A stretch of 64,000 bases of DNA from Rubritalea tangerina (GTDB taxonomy: Bacteria > Verrucomicrobiota > Verrucomicrobiia > Verrucomicrobiales > Akkermansiaceae): positions 8,123-72,122 of the forward strand of contig NZ_JBHUJB010000043.1 of the NCBI RefSeq assembly GCF_042683245.1. Reading direction: 5' to 3'. The translations under genes were made by a program, and so were the position numbers. The stretch's first letter is position 1. Every line of letters starts with the position of its first letter. A model generated the notes under the pieces. That model did not search any database. It had not been told where the DNA came from and saw nothing but the letters and a program-made list of their open reading frames with translations. Shown in pieces: positions 25,633 through 33,772 of the stretch.

Positions 25633-26430
25633 TTATGATTGTTTACCGTGGGCTTTATCGCGTTGGCGTCTGAGGTATTCCATGTAGCGTCTTTTAGCGA
25701 TGAGGTCGCGGTCCATGGAGGGATTGATAAAGGGGTTGTTATCTCCGAATTTCGACCAAGGTCCTTTGGGGACATTTTCGAAGTCGATAAAGCGCCAGTG
25801 GACTTTGCCACCAGATTTTAGTCCGAGGTAGTCGCGGACAGCGGGTGAGACATCGATGCCGGCGCCATTATTTTTTTTATTTTTGGGGCGGGCGTTTCCG
25901 AAGACGTAACGCCAGTCGTCGGTACAAAAGGGGCCGCAGTCTTCCCATTGGGCGTAGCAGACTTTCCGGCCGTGGACGATTTGGAGCCAGCGGCCTTTGA
26001 GGACAGTTTTTCCTGGTTTTGGTTGGTATTTATGGAACCAGGGGATGACTTTGGAGGCTTCTGGTTTGTGACGGCGCCAGTCGATGCGGTCGTTGTATGG
26101 GAGGGCGATGTAGAAGGGGTTTTGTTTTGGGCGGAAGGCTATGGGGCGGTATCCGTAGGTACGTGCCGCGGGATTGGGGTCGTCGAAGCCACCGTAGTTT
26201 TTTTCCCACTTTGTGTCCCAGGAACTGGCGTGGTTGGGGGTGGGGTTTTTGGCAGTGGGTTCTTCGCCAATCCAGAAGATCGTGGCAGTGATATTTTTTT
26301 TCCACGGGTAGCTTTGTTTTTGGAAAGGGTCGCGTGCAGCAGTGGGTGAGCTCAGTCTCTGCGCATGTGCGGCGCCGAGCAAAAGACTGGCCATGAGGAA
26401 GATGCGTAGTAATTGGAGCGGTTGATTCAT
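25633..26430 (-). CDS. Secreted protein, possible double-psi beta-barrel fold
   Basis: 265 residues from ATG 26430, with a signal peptide (LRIFLMASLLLGAAHAQ). The mature part is rich in Trp, Pro, Lys and Arg. The region WLQIVHGRKVCYAQWEDCGPFC and the GIDVSPAVRDYLGL...GKVHWRFID segment look like RlpA/expansin-type double-psi beta-barrels, which contain a similar DVSP...A motif (inference). The two Cys pairs suggest a disulfide-bonded periplasmic or extracellular protein. No enzymatic residues can be assigned. A TTG 12 bases further upstream also opens the frame but ATG is the better start. Confidence 0.7.
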   Translation of the reverse strand: MNQPLQLLRIFLMASLLLGAAHAQRLSSPTAARDPFQKQSYPWKKNITATIFWIGEEPTAKNPTPNHASSWDTKWEKNYGGFDDPNPAARTYGYRPIAFRPKQNPFYIALPYNDRIDWRRHKPEASKVIPWFHKYQPKPGKTVLKGRWLQIVHGRKVCYAQWEDCGPFCTDDWRYVFGNARPKNKKNNGAGIDVSPAVRDYLGLKSGGKVHWRFIDFENVPKGPWSKFGDNNPFINPSMDRDLIAKRRYMEYLRRQRDKAHGKQS

Positions 26431-26558
26431 AGGGTGTGGCAAGCGATTAAATCAATGATTGCGAGGTGAAGATAAATTATGGTGATAGTTAGATCAATAT
26501 CAAATCCGAGCTGGGTAGATTCCACTGTCAAATGGGAAGATCTGACTTATAAGCGGTC

Positions 26559-27011
26559 ATGGATTTGGGAGAAGTCAAAGCTTACGTACATGCGCACATC
26601 CCGATCACTGCGTGTTTAGAAGCGGATTTTACTGAATATTCTGGGGACGCCTTGGTTGTGGAGGCTCCCCTGGAGGCGAATATCAACCATCGTCATTCGG
26701 CTTTTGGTGGGAGCATGTCAGCGATAGGAATTTTATCTGGCTGGGGACTGCTATTTATCAAGCTTCGTGAATTAGGAATGGAGAATACATTGGTGATTCA
26801 GAGTTCGAGTTTTGAATTTGGCAAGCCAGCAGTGGCGTCTTTTCAGGCGGTAGCGAAGATTCCGAGTCCTGAGAAATTCGAACGATTTGTTAAGATGTTG
26901 AAGCGCAAGGGGCGAGCACGCTTAGGGGTTGAGTCGGAGATCTTCTGTGAAGGCGAGAAAGTGGGGGTACACAGAGGGGAGTATGTGGCGCTTTTGCTTG
27001 ATCAATCTTGA
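26559..27011 (+). CDS. YiiD-C-type hot-dog thioesterase domain protein
   Basis: A 150-residue cytosolic protein that fits the hot-dog thioesterase domain found at the C-terminus of YiiD. The segment VEAPLEANINHRHSAFGGSMSAI (split as NINHRHSAFGGS near residues 44-55) contains the conserved N-N-H and FGGS residues, followed by the central helix. Members are thought to hydrolyse acyl-CoA thioesters; the substrate is not known. It stands alone without the acetyltransferase half found in E. coli YiiD. Confidence 0.82.
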   Translation: MDLGEVKAYVHAHIPITACLEADFTEYSGDALVVEAPLEANINHRHSAFGGSMSAIGILSGWGLLFIKLRELGMENTLVIQSSSFEFGKPAVASFQAVAKIPSPEKFERFVKMLKRKGRARLGVESEIFCEGEKVGVHRGEYVALLLDQS

Positions 27012-27137
27012 TAATAAAGCAGGAGGGGATGTGGTAGGCAAAAAAGGCATAGGCCTAGCATTAGGCGGCGTGATGGGTTTTTGAGTATACTCAGAAGTGG
27101 AGGGTGGGGCATGATGTTGGGCAATCATTTTATGCCT

Positions 27138-27803
27138 ATGAAAGTGTTATTAGTTGCTACATTATTGTCGGGATCTGTGTTGGCTGGCAGTACGCGGATC
27201 GATGGGGATGGGGAGCGTGAGACGAATGTGTCGATTGACCAATCCTTTGGTGATTTTATTTCAGCGGAGCAGAGTGGTTTCAAGGTGACTGATGGAGGGA
27301 CCCCTAACATTGGATTAAGTTGGGCTGGTGGGAGTTGGGAATATCACAAATGGGGTGGGTCTCCGTATGCAAAGGGGGCGGTGATGCAGATTGAGGGCGC
27401 CACGGTGGGGGCGCAGCACGTGTTACGTTTTGAGGTAAATGCCAGTGATTGTCAGCTCACCATTCATGGTTTCAATTTTATTGGGGATACGGAAGGGGAT
27501 AGCTATGCCTACGATGTTGCCATAGTAAGGTCGAGTGACCGTGAGGTGGTTCACAGTCAGAAGTTTGGAGAATGGGTGACGGACCACGGCAAGGCATTTA
27601 GTGGCGCACCTCAGGTTGTGTTAGGTTTTGTAGGTGAGCCTGGCCAGAGTTATGAGCTGGTGTTGAAGCGCACTGGTGGTGAGGGGAACGCGCACAATTT
27701 AGCGATTGATAACATTCTCTATTCTCAGGAGCGAAAGAAGCTTTTCAAGGGGGAAGCGCTAGTAGGTATAGGCGGGATTACGGTGGGTACACGTACGAAG
27801 TGA
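27138..27803 (+). CDS. Hypothetical secreted protein
   Basis: About 221 residues from the ATG at 27138 (an ATG six bases earlier is equally possible; the frame runs back to 27081). A signal peptide is clear (MKVLLVATLLSGSVLAG). The mature part is rich in Gly, Ser and beta-forming residues, with FEVNASDCQLTIHGFNFIGDT and YELVLKRTGGEGNAHNLAIDNILY; the latter LAIDNI phrase recalls carbohydrate-binding-like or PEP-CTERM-associated beta-sandwich domains (inference). No catalytic motif is visible. It shares a bidirectional terminator with sdhB. Confidence 0.65.
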   Translation: MKVLLVATLLSGSVLAGSTRIDGDGERETNVSIDQSFGDFISAEQSGFKVTDGGTPNIGLSWAGGSWEYHKWGGSPYAKGAVMQIEGATVGAQHVLRFEVNASDCQLTIHGFNFIGDTEGDSYAYDVAIVRSSDREVVHSQKFGEWVTDHGKAFSGAPQVVLGFVGEPGQSYELVLKRTGGEGNAHNLAIDNILYSQERKKLFKGEALVGIGGITVGTRTK

Positions 27804-27889
27804 TTCCTAGTGTGATGTTGATAAGGAATGAGAGGGGATTGAAGCTTTTGGGGGCAGTACCCAGATGAGAAGGTCACCGTTGCACCCAT

Positions 27890-27927
27890 AAAAAACGCCC
27901 ACCAGCATTGAGCTAAGTGGGCGTTTT
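27890..27927. terminator. Bidirectional terminator between secreted protein gene and sdhB
   Basis: AAAACGCCCAC and GTGGGCGTTTT form an 11-bp stem around a 14-base loop, with an A-tract on the left giving a T-run for the minus-strand sdhB transcript. Confidence 0.9.
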
Positions 27928-27946
27928 GTGAAATCGAGAGGTGCGA

Positions 27947-28708
27947 TTAGCTGACGCCGTCTTTGACGGAAGCGAGGAGGTAGTCGCGGTTGAGTTTAGC
28001 GATATTATCGACGCTAATTTCTTTAGGGCAGACTGCTTCGCACTCGTACTGGTTGGTGCAATTACCGAAGCCTTCTTCGTCCATTTGTTTGACCATAGCG
28101 AGAGTGCGCTTGGTTTTTTCAGGTTGGCCTTGGGGAAGTTTATTGAGGTGTGCGGCCTTGGCTGAGACGAAGAGCATAGCGGATGCATTCTTACAAGCTG
28201 CGACACAAGCACCACAGCCGATGCAGGCAGCAGCGTCAAATGCTTCATCAGCGATCTTTTTCTCGATCGGCATGGAGTTGGCGTCCGGAGCAGATCCAGT
28301 ACGCACGTCGATGAAGCCACCTGCAGACATAATGCGGTCGAAAGCACCACGGTCGGTGACGAGGTCTTTCACTACAGGGAATGCTTTGGCGCGGAATGGT
28401 TCGATCCAGATGGTTTCACCGCTCTTGAACTTACGCATGTGGAGCTGGCATGTAGTGATGCCTTGCTCTTTTGAGTGTGGGACGCCGTTGATTGTGAGCG
28501 AGCACATTCCGCAGATTCCCTCACGACAGTCGTGGTCGAAGTGGATGGGGTTGCCGCCTTCATTGATAACGCGCTCATTGACGATATCGAGCATTTCGAG
28601 GAAGGATGCTTCTTCAGGGATATCTTTAGCCTCGTAGGTTTCGATATGTCCGCGGTCGTTAGCGTTTTTTTGACGCCAGACTTTGAGTGTAAGATTGAGG
28701 TTGGCCAT
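27947..28708 (-). CDS. sdhB: Succinate dehydrogenase/fumarate reductase iron-sulfur subunit
   Basis: A 253-residue SdhB/FrdB. The [2Fe-2S] ligands are in CREGICGMCSLTINGVPH, the [4Fe-4S] in CIGCGACVAACK, and the [3Fe-4S] in CTNQYECEAVCPKEI, so all three clusters are intact. It passes electrons from the flavoprotein SdhA to the membrane quinone. The sequence type matches the Bacteroidota/PVC SdhB form. No sdhA or sdhC lies beside it: the upstream gene is secA and the downstream one is on the opposite strand, so this subunit is encoded alone here. Confidence 0.95.
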   Translation of the reverse strand: MANLNLTLKVWRQKNANDRGHIETYEAKDIPEEASFLEMLDIVNERVINEGGNPIHFDHDCREGICGMCSLTINGVPHSKEQGITTCQLHMRKFKSGETIWIEPFRAKAFPVVKDLVTDRGAFDRIMSAGGFIDVRTGSAPDANSMPIEKKIADEAFDAAACIGCGACVAACKNASAMLFVSAKAAHLNKLPQGQPEKTKRTLAMVKQMDEEGFGNCTNQYECEAVCPKEISVDNIAKLNRDYLLASVKDGVS

Positions 28709-28901
28709 GTGTCTGTGTGTTTCTCAAGTGGGAATCTGAGCTCACCGACTTGAGGGGTTGTGTTTGAATTTGAGTAAAGAGGTGGTTGGACCGAATGCTT
28801 TCTGGCCTTCTATAAGGTGATAATGGGCTGAAAGAAAAGCCGGAAAGCACGGATTGATTAATTAATTTTGTGTGATGCTAACGATCGCCGACGTGGCGTG
28901 T

Positions 28902-31900
28902 TTATGCATCTGATTTTTTGGTATTTTTAAGTTGGATGGGTTTGCGCTTTGGCAGCTCGATTTTGACGGGTTTATCACTCTTGACGGGCTTGAGGGCGAC
29001 GTCTTGTGAGGTCAGGACCTGAGCGAGGTTTGCGTCTGAGAGCTGTGGGACTTCGGGTTCATTGAGGTCCTGCGGCATGCTTTGGAGGAATTGCTCGAAT
29101 TGGTCGAGGCTAGCAGTGGATCTAAAGAGGTTGTTGAGTGCATCCGCTTTGATGGAATCCATGAGTGTTTCGAAGAGTGCGTAGGCTTCATTCTTGTATT
29201 CGACCAAGGGATCTTTCTGGCCTTGAGCACGGAGGTGGACGCCTTCACGGAGGGCATCCATATTATAGAGGTGCTGTTGCCAGAGTCGGTCGATGGCGGT
29301 GAGGATGATTTGGCGCTCGAGGTGATCGAGGTACTCAGCGGGTTGGTCGGCGACTTTGAGTTCGTATGCTTTTTTGACTTCAGTGATGAGCCATTCGGCA
29401 TTGTCATCGGCATTGCGGTCTTGGATGCCGCTCTCTTCCATGGAGAGGCCAAGAGGGAAGGTTGTGTTGATCCAGCCGAGGAGCTCGGTGTAGTCAGGGG
29501 CACCTTCGTCACGGTTTTCCATGTAGTCATAGACGGTGGCAGCGATCATTTCATCGATGATCTCAGTGAGCAGCTCACGTGGATCCTCTGAGGAGAGTAC
29601 TTCGTTACGGTAACCGTAGACAACTTCGCGCTGCATGTTCATGACGTCATCGAAGTCGAGGACGCGCTTACGCCACTGGTAGTCGCGTTGTTCAACTCGT
29701 CTTTGTGCAGTTTCGATGGAGCGGTTGAGCCATTTGTGTTCGAGGGCTTCACCTTCCTCCATGCCGAAGCGTTCCATCATGGTAGTCATGCGGTCTGCGG
29801 CGGCGAAGTTACGCATGAGGTCATCTTCGAATGAGATGAAGAATTGTGAGAGACCAGGATCTCCCTGACGCGCACAGCGACCACGGAGCTGTCTGTCCAC
29901 GCGGCGTGATGGGTAGCGTTCGCAGCCAATGACGTAGAGACCGCCCAGTTCAGGGACTCCTTCGCCGAGCTTAATATCGGTACCACGGCCAGCCATGTTT
30001 GTAGAGACGGTGACGGCACCTTTTTGGCCAGCACTTGCAATAATTTCAGCTTCCTGCTCGTGGAATTTGGCGTTGAGGACCTGGTGTTTGATCTTATTAC
30101 GCTTGAGGAGGCGAGAGAGAGTTTCAGATGCGTCTACGGAAGCGGTACCAACGAGGACGGGTTGTCCGCGCTCCTGAGCTTCGGCGATTTTTTTGACGAC
30201 TGCGTTGTATTTTTCGCGGCGGGTCTTGAAGACTTGGTCGTTATCATCGATGCGGGTATTTGGGCGGTTGGTGGGAATTGGCAGGACATCGAGGTGGTAG
30301 ATGTCGTGGAATTCTGCGGCATCGGTTTCAGCGGTGCCGGTCATACCTGCAAGTTTTTCGTAGAGGCGGAAGTAGTTTTGGATGGTGATGGTGGCGTAGG
30401 TTTGTGTTTCACGTTCTACGGTCACATTTTCTTTCGCTTCGATTGCTTGGTGGAGGCCATCGGACCATCTGCGTCCGGCCATTTTTCGGCCGGTTTGTTC
30501 ATCGACGATGACGACTTTATTTTCTTCGATGACGTACTCGACATCTTTCTCGTAGATACAATAGGCCTTGAGAAGCTGTGAGATGGAGTGCATTTTTTCG
30601 CCTTGTTGGTCGAGGCGAGTTTGGAGTGATTCTTTACGGGCGGCTTTATCTTCGTCGCTGAGGCCGGCATCGGCGTCGATGTCGACGTATTCTTCTGCGA
30701 GGTCGGGAAGGACGAAGGATTCGCTATCGTTCGGGTCGAGGAAGTTACGGCCGAGGTCCATGAGGTCGGCGTCGTGGCCTTTTTCATCGATGGTGTAGAA
30801 GAGTTCTTCCTTGATGGCGTAGAGGTCTTTTTTCTGCGCATCTTGGTACATGTCGAGCTCGGTTTTCTCGATCAAGCGGCGGGTGTCAGGCTCTTGCATG
30901 AAGCGAGCGAGTTGCTTGGAGCGTGGCTGGCCGAGTTTGATTTTGAAGAGTGCGCGACCGGCGGCTTCATCATCGCCATTTTCGAGAGCTTTTTTGGCTT
31001 CTTCGGCGAGTTCGTTACAGAGCACATTTTGTTTTTTAACGAGTGCTTCGATCCCACCTTTGTAGACATTGTACTGCTCAGTATTTGAGATGGTGGATGG
31101 GCCTGAAATGATCAATGGGGTACGGGCTTCATCGATCAGAATGGAATCGACCTCATCGATGATGGCGAAGTAGTGGCTGCGCTGGACTTGTTCGTCACGG
31201 GAGGAGGACATGCCGTTATCGCGCAGGTAGTCGAATCCGAATTCAGAGTTGGTACCGTATGTGATGTCGCATTCGTATTGAGCGCGGCGGTACTGAGGCG
31301 GTTGTTGGTTTTGGATACAGCCGACAGTGAGCCCTAGGTAGGAATAGAGGGCGCCCATCCATTCGGAGTCACGCTGGGCGAGGTAGTCGTTTACAGTGAC
31401 GACGTGTACACCGAGACCAGTAAGGGCATTGAGAAAGACGGGGAGCGTACCGACGAGGGTTTTACCTTCACCCGTTTGCATCTCAGCGATCATGCCATTG
31501 TGGAGGGCGATACCGCCGATCAACTGGACATCGAAGTGGACCATGTTCCACTCGATTTGGTTGCCACCGAGGTTAATGCTACGACCGCACATACGGCGTG
31601 CGGCATTTTTTACGACGGCATAAGCTTCGGGAAGGATTTGCTTGAGGTAGGTGTCGCGCTTGGCGGTGAAATCGTCTTCGATGTCTGAGAAAGCGGCTTT
31701 TGCGGCTTCGATAGATTCGGGTGATGCTTCAACAGTAGGGAGCGAAGGGTATTCGTTGCGTAGGGCTGAGAGGCGAGTTTCAAGGACTTCAGCGAGGCTG
31801 CTGAGGGCATCTTGGTCGAGAGATTCGACAGTACGCTTGGTTGGGGCGTCGAGTGGGAGGTAGCGGTGGAGGTGGTGTTGCCATGCGGTAACTTTGGCAA

Positions 31901-32030
31901 GCACAGTGGCTTCTGACTCGTTTTGCAGTGCCTCCTCGATTTCGTTGATTTTGGCAACGATTGGGTTCATGCGCTTAATCTCGCGCTGGTTCTTATTGCC
32001 GACGATTTTTTGGAGAATCCATTTAAGCAT
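28902..32030 (-). CDS. secA: Protein translocase subunit SecA
   Basis: A 1042-residue preprotein translocase ATPase from ATG 32030 (the frame opens to 32075). Walker A is AEMQTGEGKT; DEVDSILIDEARTPLIISGP, the TNMAGRGTDIKLG motif and GRCARQGDPG mark the helicase core. It is ~140 residues longer than E. coli SecA, mostly in an acidic insertion around residues 385-480 (NDSESFVLPDLAEEYVDID), as in Bacteroidota-type SecA. The C-terminus (LPKRKPIQLKNTKKSDA) lacks the Cys-rich zinc-binding tail used by E. coli SecA to bind SecB. It pushes secreted proteins through SecYEG. Confidence 0.96.
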   Translation of the reverse strand: MLKWILQKIVGNKNQREIKRMNPIVAKINEIEEALQNESEATVLAKVTAWQHHLHRYLPLDAPTKRTVESLDQDALSSLAEVLETRLSALRNEYPSLPTVEASPESIEAAKAAFSDIEDDFTAKRDTYLKQILPEAYAVVKNAARRMCGRSINLGGNQIEWNMVHFDVQLIGGIALHNGMIAEMQTGEGKTLVGTLPVFLNALTGLGVHVVTVNDYLAQRDSEWMGALYSYLGLTVGCIQNQQPPQYRRAQYECDITYGTNSEFGFDYLRDNGMSSSRDEQVQRSHYFAIIDEVDSILIDEARTPLIISGPSTISNTEQYNVYKGGIEALVKKQNVLCNELAEEAKKALENGDDEAAGRALFKIKLGQPRSKQLARFMQEPDTRRLIEKTELDMYQDAQKKDLYAIKEELFYTIDEKGHDADLMDLGRNFLDPNDSESFVLPDLAEEYVDIDADAGLSDEDKAARKESLQTRLDQQGEKMHSISQLLKAYCIYEKDVEYVIEENKVVIVDEQTGRKMAGRRWSDGLHQAIEAKENVTVERETQTYATITIQNYFRLYEKLAGMTGTAETDAAEFHDIYHLDVLPIPTNRPNTRIDDNDQVFKTRREKYNAVVKKIAEAQERGQPVLVGTASVDASETLSRLLKRNKIKHQVLNAKFHEQEAEIIASAGQKGAVTVSTNMAGRGTDIKLGEGVPELGGLYVIGCERYPSRRVDRQLRGRCARQGDPGLSQFFISFEDDLMRNFAAADRMTTMMERFGMEEGEALEHKWLNRSIETAQRRVEQRDYQWRKRVLDFDDVMNMQREVVYGYRNEVLSSEDPRELLTEIIDEMIAATVYDYMENRDEGAPDYTELLGWINTTFPLGLSMEESGIQDRNADDNAEWLITEVKKAYELKVADQPAEYLDHLERQIILTAIDRLWQQHLYNMDALREGVHLRAQGQKDPLVEYKNEAYALFETLMDSIKADALNNLFRSTASLDQFEQFLQSMPQDLNEPEVPQLSDANLAQVLTSQDVALKPVKSDKPVKIELPKRKPIQLKNTKKSDA

Positions 32031-32118
32031 AGCTATCTGCCCGGATTTGAATGATGGGCGGGAAGCTGCATACACCCGTTAGCCTCGATAGGCAAGGGAC
32101 TTTGTGTCTCAGGGAGGC

Positions 32119-32541
32119 TTAAATTTTCTTTCTCAGGCGCGTGAGGAGCTCGTGGTTGGACTTGAGCTCATCGACGAGTGCGGTGATGACGCCGAGGGTG
32201 GCTTTGGAAACGTGGTGTTCCATGCCTTCGACATCGGCGTAGATGGTCTCTTCATCGATATCGAAGAGGCGGAGGAATTCGGTGAGTGCAGCGTGTCGCT
32301 CGATGATGGCGTTTGCGATTTCGTGGCCTTTATCGGTGAGGATGGTGCCGCGGTATTTCTCGTGTTTGACGAGGCCCTCGGAATCGAGTCGGCGCAACAT
32401 GTTGGTGACGGAGGCTTGAGAGATGCCGAGATTTTTTGAGATATCGATGGGGCGGGCGTAGCCTTTTTCCTCGATGAGGTTGAGGATTTGTTCGAGGTAG
32501 TCGTCCATGGCGACTGAGCCAGAGGTGCGATTGGAGCTCAC
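32119..32541 (-). CDS. mntR: Manganese-responsive DtxR-family regulator MntR
   Basis: A 140-residue repressor. The N-terminal winged helix (MDDYLEQILNLIEEKGYARPIDISKNLGISQASVTNML) matches MntR. Metal ligands are present: Asp and Glu of DDYLEQI, His of ERHAAL, and Glu/Glu/His of DVEGMEHHVS, the set used by B. subtilis MntR to bind Mn(II). It lacks the SH3-like third domain of DtxR/IdeR. It would repress Mn importers such as the ABC system at 1-1901. The preceding nagZ gene is 32 bases away on the same strand, so they may be co-transcribed. An alternative start at 32508 would give a protein of 129 residues. Confidence 0.92.
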   Translation of the reverse strand: MSSNRTSGSVAMDDYLEQILNLIEEKGYARPIDISKNLGISQASVTNMLRRLDSEGLVKHEKYRGTILTDKGHEIANAIIERHAALTEFLRLFDIDEETIYADVEGMEHHVSKATLGVITALVDELKSNHELLTRLRKKI

Positions 32542-32573
32542 GGTAATTGGGTCTAGGAATTGAGAAAAGGAGA

Positions 32574-33671
32574 TTAGTAGTCTTCGACGGGGCTGCGTGA
32601 ATTTGCGATCGAGTCATGTTGGTCACGGGCAGCCTCTTCACCGAGTGTTTCGATGCGCAGCTCCATGATTTCGTCATTGAGTTTGTCCCAGCGATCGCGG
32701 CTGAAAGCAATGGTTTTTGCGAGCTTTTTTTTCAATTTACGGATACGTTTGAGTGAGTCATCGATGGCATAGGGGGAGAGTTCTTGGAGGGATGCGAGGG
32801 CTTGTTCAGCTGTATCTGTTTGATGGCAAATCATTGCCATGTCGTTACCGGCTTCGATTGCCATTTTCACATCAGGTCCACGGCCGTAGGTATTGATGAT
32901 TGCTCCCATATCGAGGTCGTCGGTCATGACGACACCTTTATAGCCGAGTTGGTCCCGTAGGAGTCGGGTCACGACGTTGCGGGAGAGGGAGGCCGGGAGG
33001 CCTGGGGTATCTGGGTCAAGCTCGGAGAAATGGGTGTGGCAGGTGAGGATGGCACTGAGTTCGCTGCCAAGGGCTGTGTAGGGGAGGAGGTCGCTTTGGA
33101 GCATTTCTTCCTTGGTTTTATTCGAAGTAGGGAGTTTATGGTGTGGGTCGACATCGGCGAGTCCGCAGGAAGGAAAGTGTTTACCGCAGCCATGTACTTT
33201 AGTGCGGATGAGGTTGCGGTTATAGACCCCGGCATTGTTAATGACTTCTTGTGCGTCGCGGCCGTAGCAACGGCCTCGTAGCGCATTGTCGGCATCTGGC
33301 ATATAGCTGATGTCGAGGACGGGGGCTAGGTTCATGTTGATCCCGAGCTGGGTGAGGACGAGGCCGGTGAGGATACCGTGCCAGGCGATGAGGTCGGGTT
33401 TACCGGATTGTGCAAGTTGTTCGGCTGAGGGTGGGGTGTTGCCGATTTCTTTGGTTCGGGTGACGCGGCCCCCTTCTTGGTCGATAGCGATGATGGGGGG
33501 GATATCGCAGAGGTCTCGCAATGAATCGGTGAGAGCGCGGACCTGCTCTGGTGAGTGGATATTACGACCGAAGAGCACGAAGCCGCCGGGCTGGATCTTA
33601 CTTAGGTAGTGGATTTCATTGCTAGAGAGTTCGTATCCTTTGATGCCGAGGAGCAGGAGTTGGCCGTGCAT
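32574..33671 (-). CDS. nagZ: Beta-N-acetylhexosaminidase-type glycoside hydrolase family 3 (NagZ)
   Basis: 365 residues from ATG 33671, opening with MHGQLLLLGIKGYEL; the frame's extension to 33713 is not supported. GH3 features are GFVLFGRNI, PPIIAIDQEGGRVTR and the nucleophile Asp in GVVMTDDLDMGAI. The catalytic loop reads KHFPSCGLADVDPHHKLP, differing from the common KHFPGHGxxxxDSH by SC for GH but keeping the downstream Asp-x-His. NagZ removes GlcNAc from 1,6-anhydro-muropeptides during peptidoglycan recycling in the cytosol. No signal peptide is seen. Confidence 0.88.
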   Translation of the reverse strand: MHGQLLLLGIKGYELSSNEIHYLSKIQPGGFVLFGRNIHSPEQVRALTDSLRDLCDIPPIIAIDQEGGRVTRTKEIGNTPPSAEQLAQSGKPDLIAWHGILTGLVLTQLGINMNLAPVLDISYMPDADNALRGRCYGRDAQEVINNAGVYNRNLIRTKVHGCGKHFPSCGLADVDPHHKLPTSNKTKEEMLQSDLLPYTALGSELSAILTCHTHFSELDPDTPGLPASLSRNVVTRLLRDQLGYKGVVMTDDLDMGAIINTYGRGPDVKMAIEAGNDMAMICHQTDTAEQALASLQELSPYAIDDSLKRIRKLKKKLAKTIAFSRDRWDKLNDEIMELRIETLGEEAARDQHDSIANSRSPVEDY

Positions 33672-33772
33672 GGGCGCAGATTGGAGTGTCTGGAGACAAG
33701 AGGCAAGAGGCAAGTAGGGGATTTACAGTTCCCAGTTGCCAGCAGGGCGTAATGAATTTATAAGCCGCGTCT

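Noticed and set aside
28796..28849. Inverted repeat TGCTTTCTGGC/GCCGGAAAGCA between secA and sdhB
   Set aside because: The loop is over 30 bases and no T-run follows, so it is weak as a terminator and not convincing as a structured RNA on its own.
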